Source of the DNA: Thermodesulfobacterium hydrogeniphilum | GTDB taxonomy: Bacteria > Desulfobacterota > Thermodesulfobacteria > Thermodesulfobacteriales > Thermodesulfobacteriaceae | Assembly: GCF_000746255.1 (NCBI RefSeq) | Contig: NZ_JQKW01000006.1 | Span: 186,001-250,000 of the forward strand | Length of the DNA: 64,000 nucleotides | Direction: 5' to 3' | Shown here: positions 61,780 to 64,000 of the stretch, piece after piece | Position numbering within the stretch: position 1 is the first letter of the stretch | Layout of the letters: each line of letters begins with the position of its first letter | Program-made: the position numbers and the translations under genes | The notes under the pieces: model-generated | The model's database searches: none | The model's input: only the letters and a program-made list of their open reading frames with translations | Told to the model about the DNA's origin: nothing

Positions 61780-62757
61780 ATGTATAAAAATATTTTATAT
61801 GGACTTTTATTAACAATTATAATAGTTTTTTTGTCTTTTTTTTATTTAATCACCAGAAATGTTCCTAAAAATTTTTGTCAAATTTTTCACCTTTTAGATA
61901 AAAAATATATAATTTTAAGTTTGTTGTTTTTATTTTTTTTTCATACTTTTGATAATCTAAGAATTTTTGTTATATCCCGTGCTCTGGGTTTAAAATATTC
62001 TTTTTTTTACGGATATGCTGTATCATTTGTAAGCACTTTTGGTGCCACGGTTACACCTGCTCATATAGGAGGAGAATTTTTACCTCTTTATACACTTAAA
62101 AGAATAGGAGGAAATTTTCATGAAATAATGAGTATTATTACTTTAAAAGGCTTTTCAGGATTATTTTTTTACATAATCTTTTTTCCTTTTACCCTTCATG
62201 TTTTAATAAATAATCCAAAAGAAGCTAAGGATCTTTTAATATTAGTAAGTATAATTATTCTAATTTCTTTATTAATTTATATTATATGGGTAATCTTATT
62301 CAAAAAAAAAGAATCTATTTTTACTAAAGAACAACTTATAAAAATAAAATACACTACTTTTAAGTATTTAATTTTATGCAAAAATTTTTTTAAAAATAAA
62401 AAAAGATATTTTTTCTTGGCTTTGATTTTGAGTTTATTAATGTATTTTTCTTATATTTTTATAGGTATATTTTTAGTAAAAGCTTTTAATAACAATAGTT
62501 CAATGAAAACTTTATTTTTAGATCAATTACCTTTGATTTATGCTATTTTTATAAGTCCAACCCCTGGTGGAAGCGGAGTAGGAGAATTGGGAGCTATTCC
62601 AATATTTGACAATTTCATCGCTCAGGAATGGGTAGGAATATTTGCCATATTTTGGAGAATTGTTACCCAATATTTAGGTGCAATTATTGGGGGTATAATC
62701 TTTTTAATCCTTACCTGGAAAGACATTGCTAATAATAAAAATGTTAAATTATCTTAA
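61780..62757 (+). CDS. UPF0104 / lysylphosphatidylglycerol synthase-like membrane protein
   Basis: The 325-residue protein has about eight hydrophobic segments. The UPF0104 hallmarks are FGATVTPAHIGGEFLPLYTLK near residue 87 and SPTPGGSGVGELGAI near 265. Members act as lipid flippases or as the membrane half of MprF. No C-terminal transferase domain is present, so a flippase-like role is more likely. It is followed directly by lpxK, with which it overlaps, so a lipid A or envelope function is plausible. Confidence 0.85.
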   Translation: MYKNILYGLLLTIIIVFLSFFYLITRNVPKNFCQIFHLLDKKYIILSLLFLFFFHTFDNLRIFVISRALGLKYSFFYGYAVSFVSTFGATVTPAHIGGEFLPLYTLKRIGGNFHEIMSIITLKGFSGLFFYIIFFPFTLHVLINNPKEAKDLLILVSIIILISLLIYIIWVILFKKKESIFTKEQLIKIKYTTFKYLILCKNFFKNKKRYFFLALILSLLMYFSYIFIGIFLVKAFNNNSSMKTLFLDQLPLIYAIFISPTPGGSGVGELGAIPIFDNFIAQEWVGIFAIFWRIVTQYLGAIIGGIIFLILTWKDIANNKNVKLS

Positions 62758-63682
62758 TCCCTATTTTTATATCATCTTCATTAGAAACTTTTTCTACGAT
62801 AAAAATTTTTTTAAAAGCTATAAATTGTCTGTTCCTGTTATTTCCATAGGAAATTTATCTGTAGGTGGAACTGGTAAAACCTCCATAGTTAGGTATCTCT
62901 GTGAAAACTTAGCTGATAATTTTCATATAGGTATTCTTTCAAGAGGATATAAACGAAAAAGTAAAGGCACTCTTATAGTATCTTACATGGGTAAAATTCA
63001 GGAAAACTGGGAAAGGGTAGGTGATGAACCCTTTCTATTAGCTAAAATTTTTGAAAAAAAGGGTCTTCAAATTAGTATAGTAGTTGACGAGAATAGAGTA
63101 AGAGGTGGAGAAAAGGCTATTAAAGAACTTGGAGTGAATTTAATAATCTTGGATGATGGATTTCAACATAGAAGATTAAAAAGAGATTTAGATATAGTTC
63201 TTATAAAAAAAGAGGATCTTGAAAATAAAATTTTACCTTTTGGGAAACTTAGAGAACCTCTTACATCTTTAAAAAGAGCAGATGCAATAGTTCTTACTTA
63301 TCAGGATTATCAACCTTTTGATTACAGTTTCAATGATAAACCAATTTTCAAACTTTATAGAAAAAATTGGAGAGTTTTAAATCATAGGTTAGAAGAAATA
63401 AATCCTGGAGATAAAGAATTTATAGCTTTTTGTGGTCTTGGAGATAATAGACAATTTTTTATAACTTTAAAAAGATTAAACCTGAAAATAAAAAAAATGA
63501 TCTCATTTCCAGATCATTATGACTATTCAAACTTCACTTTGAGTCCTGACGAAAGTTATATTACTACTCTTAAAGATGGAATAAAATTAGAATTTAAAGA
63601 AAATCTCTTTTTTTTGGATTTTTCTATAGAAGTAAAAGGATTAAAAGAATTTATATTGAAAAGACTGGAGTTGTCAGTTTAA
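62741..63682 (+). CDS. lpxK: Tetraacyldisaccharide 4'-kinase LpxK
   Basis: LpxK phosphorylates the 4' position of the lipid A disaccharide at the inner membrane. ATG at 62741 gives MLNYLNPYF; TTG at 62726 would add five residues and lies too close to its ribosome-binding site. The product of about 313 residues has a hydrophobic N-terminus, the P-loop SIGNLSVGGTGKTSIVRYL near 33-51, LSRGYKRKSKGTLIVS, VGDEPFLLAK, and IILDDGFQHRRLKRDLDIVL near 130. It implies a lipid A-containing outer membrane. It overlaps the UPF0104 gene by 17 nt. Confidence 0.94.
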   Translation: MLNYLNPYFYIIFIRNFFYDKNFFKSYKLSVPVISIGNLSVGGTGKTSIVRYLCENLADNFHIGILSRGYKRKSKGTLIVSYMGKIQENWERVGDEPFLLAKIFEKKGLQISIVVDENRVRGGEKAIKELGVNLIILDDGFQHRRLKRDLDIVLIKKEDLENKILPFGKLREPLTSLKRADAIVLTYQDYQPFDYSFNDKPIFKLYRKNWRVLNHRLEEINPGDKEFIAFCGLGDNRQFFITLKRLNLKIKKMISFPDHYDYSNFTLSPDESYITTLKDGIKLEFKENLFFLDFSIEVKGLKEFILKRLELSV

Positions 63683-63735
63683 AATTTATGGTATAAATTA
63701 AAAAATTAGTAAAAAATTTTAAAGAGGTGATTTTT

Positions 63736-64000
63736 ATGAAACCTAAGAAATTTTTGTGCTTAACCTTGATAATTTTATGTTTAATTATTGGTTCTGTTTC
63801 TAATCTTCAGGCTTCATCTTTAAATTTTGATTTTTACACCTATAAAGGTCAAAAATATAATATAGCTGATTTTAGAGGAAAATATGTATTATTAAATCTT
63901 TTTGCTTCTTATTGTCCCACCTGTATGATAGAATTAGGAACTTTAAATAAGATTAATAATAAATGTAGTACCAAAAATCTTGAGATTATTTCTTTAATGA
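63736..64000 (+). CDS. Thioredoxin-fold protein of TlpA/ResA type (3' truncated)
   Basis: The ATG at 63736 is preceded by GAGGTG. The 88 codons visible encode a signal peptide or membrane anchor (about 6-27), then FDFYTYKGQKYNIADFRGKY and LLNLFASYCPTCMIELGTLN with the redox CPTC motif near residue 67. TlpA/ResA proteins reduce cysteines for cytochrome c maturation or related tasks, which would fit the haem-rich content of this genome. The gene runs beyond the window edge, so length and C-terminal motifs are unknown. Confidence 0.8.
   Translation, partial: MKPKKFLCLTLIILCLIIGSVSNLQASSLNFDFYTYKGQKYNIADFRGKYVLLNLFASYCPTCMIELGTLNKINNKCSTKNLEIISLM

Overview
This is a strongly AT-rich, densely packed bacterial chromosome segment with short spacers, many 1-14 nt gene overlaps and mostly ordinary housekeeping genes. 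An outer membrane is implied by LpxK, the PilQ secretin and an outer-membrane beta-barrel. MurE carries the meso-diaminopimelate DNPR motif, and Mpl is present. Type IV pili, very haem-rich secreted cytochromes, an archaeal-type phosphoglycerate mutase and a sulfide-type Thi4 together suggest an anaerobic, probably thermophilic, Gram-negative bacterium such as a member of the Thermodesulfobacteria. That placement is inference; no 16S gene or other taxonomic marker was checked.

Layout. 1-1815 (-): a truncated glycosyltransferase-9/zinc/methyltransferase fusion. 2248-8165 (+): pilMNOPQ followed by trmFO. 8155-10826 (-): aminotransferase, tgt, yajC. 10922-11647 (-): two type IV pilin-like proteins. 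11859-13530 (+): a small unknown protein and phosphoglycerate mutase. 13716-31742 (+): an 18-kb secreted multihaem cytochrome region. 31751-32515 (-): Thi4. 32600-39755 (-): a tight operon recN, PP-loop protein, SAM hydroxide adenosyltransferase, mpl, histidine kinase, sigma54 activator. 39831-41380 (-): a frameshifted AAA-ATPase/PD-(D/E)XK gene. 41608-56133 (+): the division and cell-wall (dcw) cluster mraZ to ftsZ, followed by a ParB-domain protein and a Memo-family protein to 58133. 58223-63682: a mixture of trpF, DUF2148, a dehydrogenase, ribE, HIT, UPF0104 and lpxK. A truncated thioredoxin-fold gene ends the window.

The cytochrome region is the most striking block. Seven secreted c-type cytochromes contain 84 CXXCH motifs by my count (12, 5, 12, 26, 16, 5 and 8). 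Two paralogues each add a conserved CX5CH motif. They are interleaved with three beta-propeller proteins, one large outer-membrane beta-barrel, three CsgG-like proteins and one SurA-like chaperone. This is what a trans-outer-membrane extracellular electron conduit would need: wires, a porin, anchors or an export pore, and a dedicated chaperone. Two cytochrome genes at the front are separate units with strong promoters and rho-independent terminators, and each has a paralogue inside the long operon.

The dcw cluster is also unusual. FtsI is only 340 residues long and lacks the SXXK, SXN and KTG transpeptidase motifs. No ftsW lies between murD and murG. mraW appears to start at ATT behind a strong ribosome-binding site. 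A three-box MraZ operator precedes mraZ, and a nearly identical two-box copy (19 of 20 bases) lies at the start of mraW.

No rRNA, tRNA, CRISPR array or complete mobile element was recognised.
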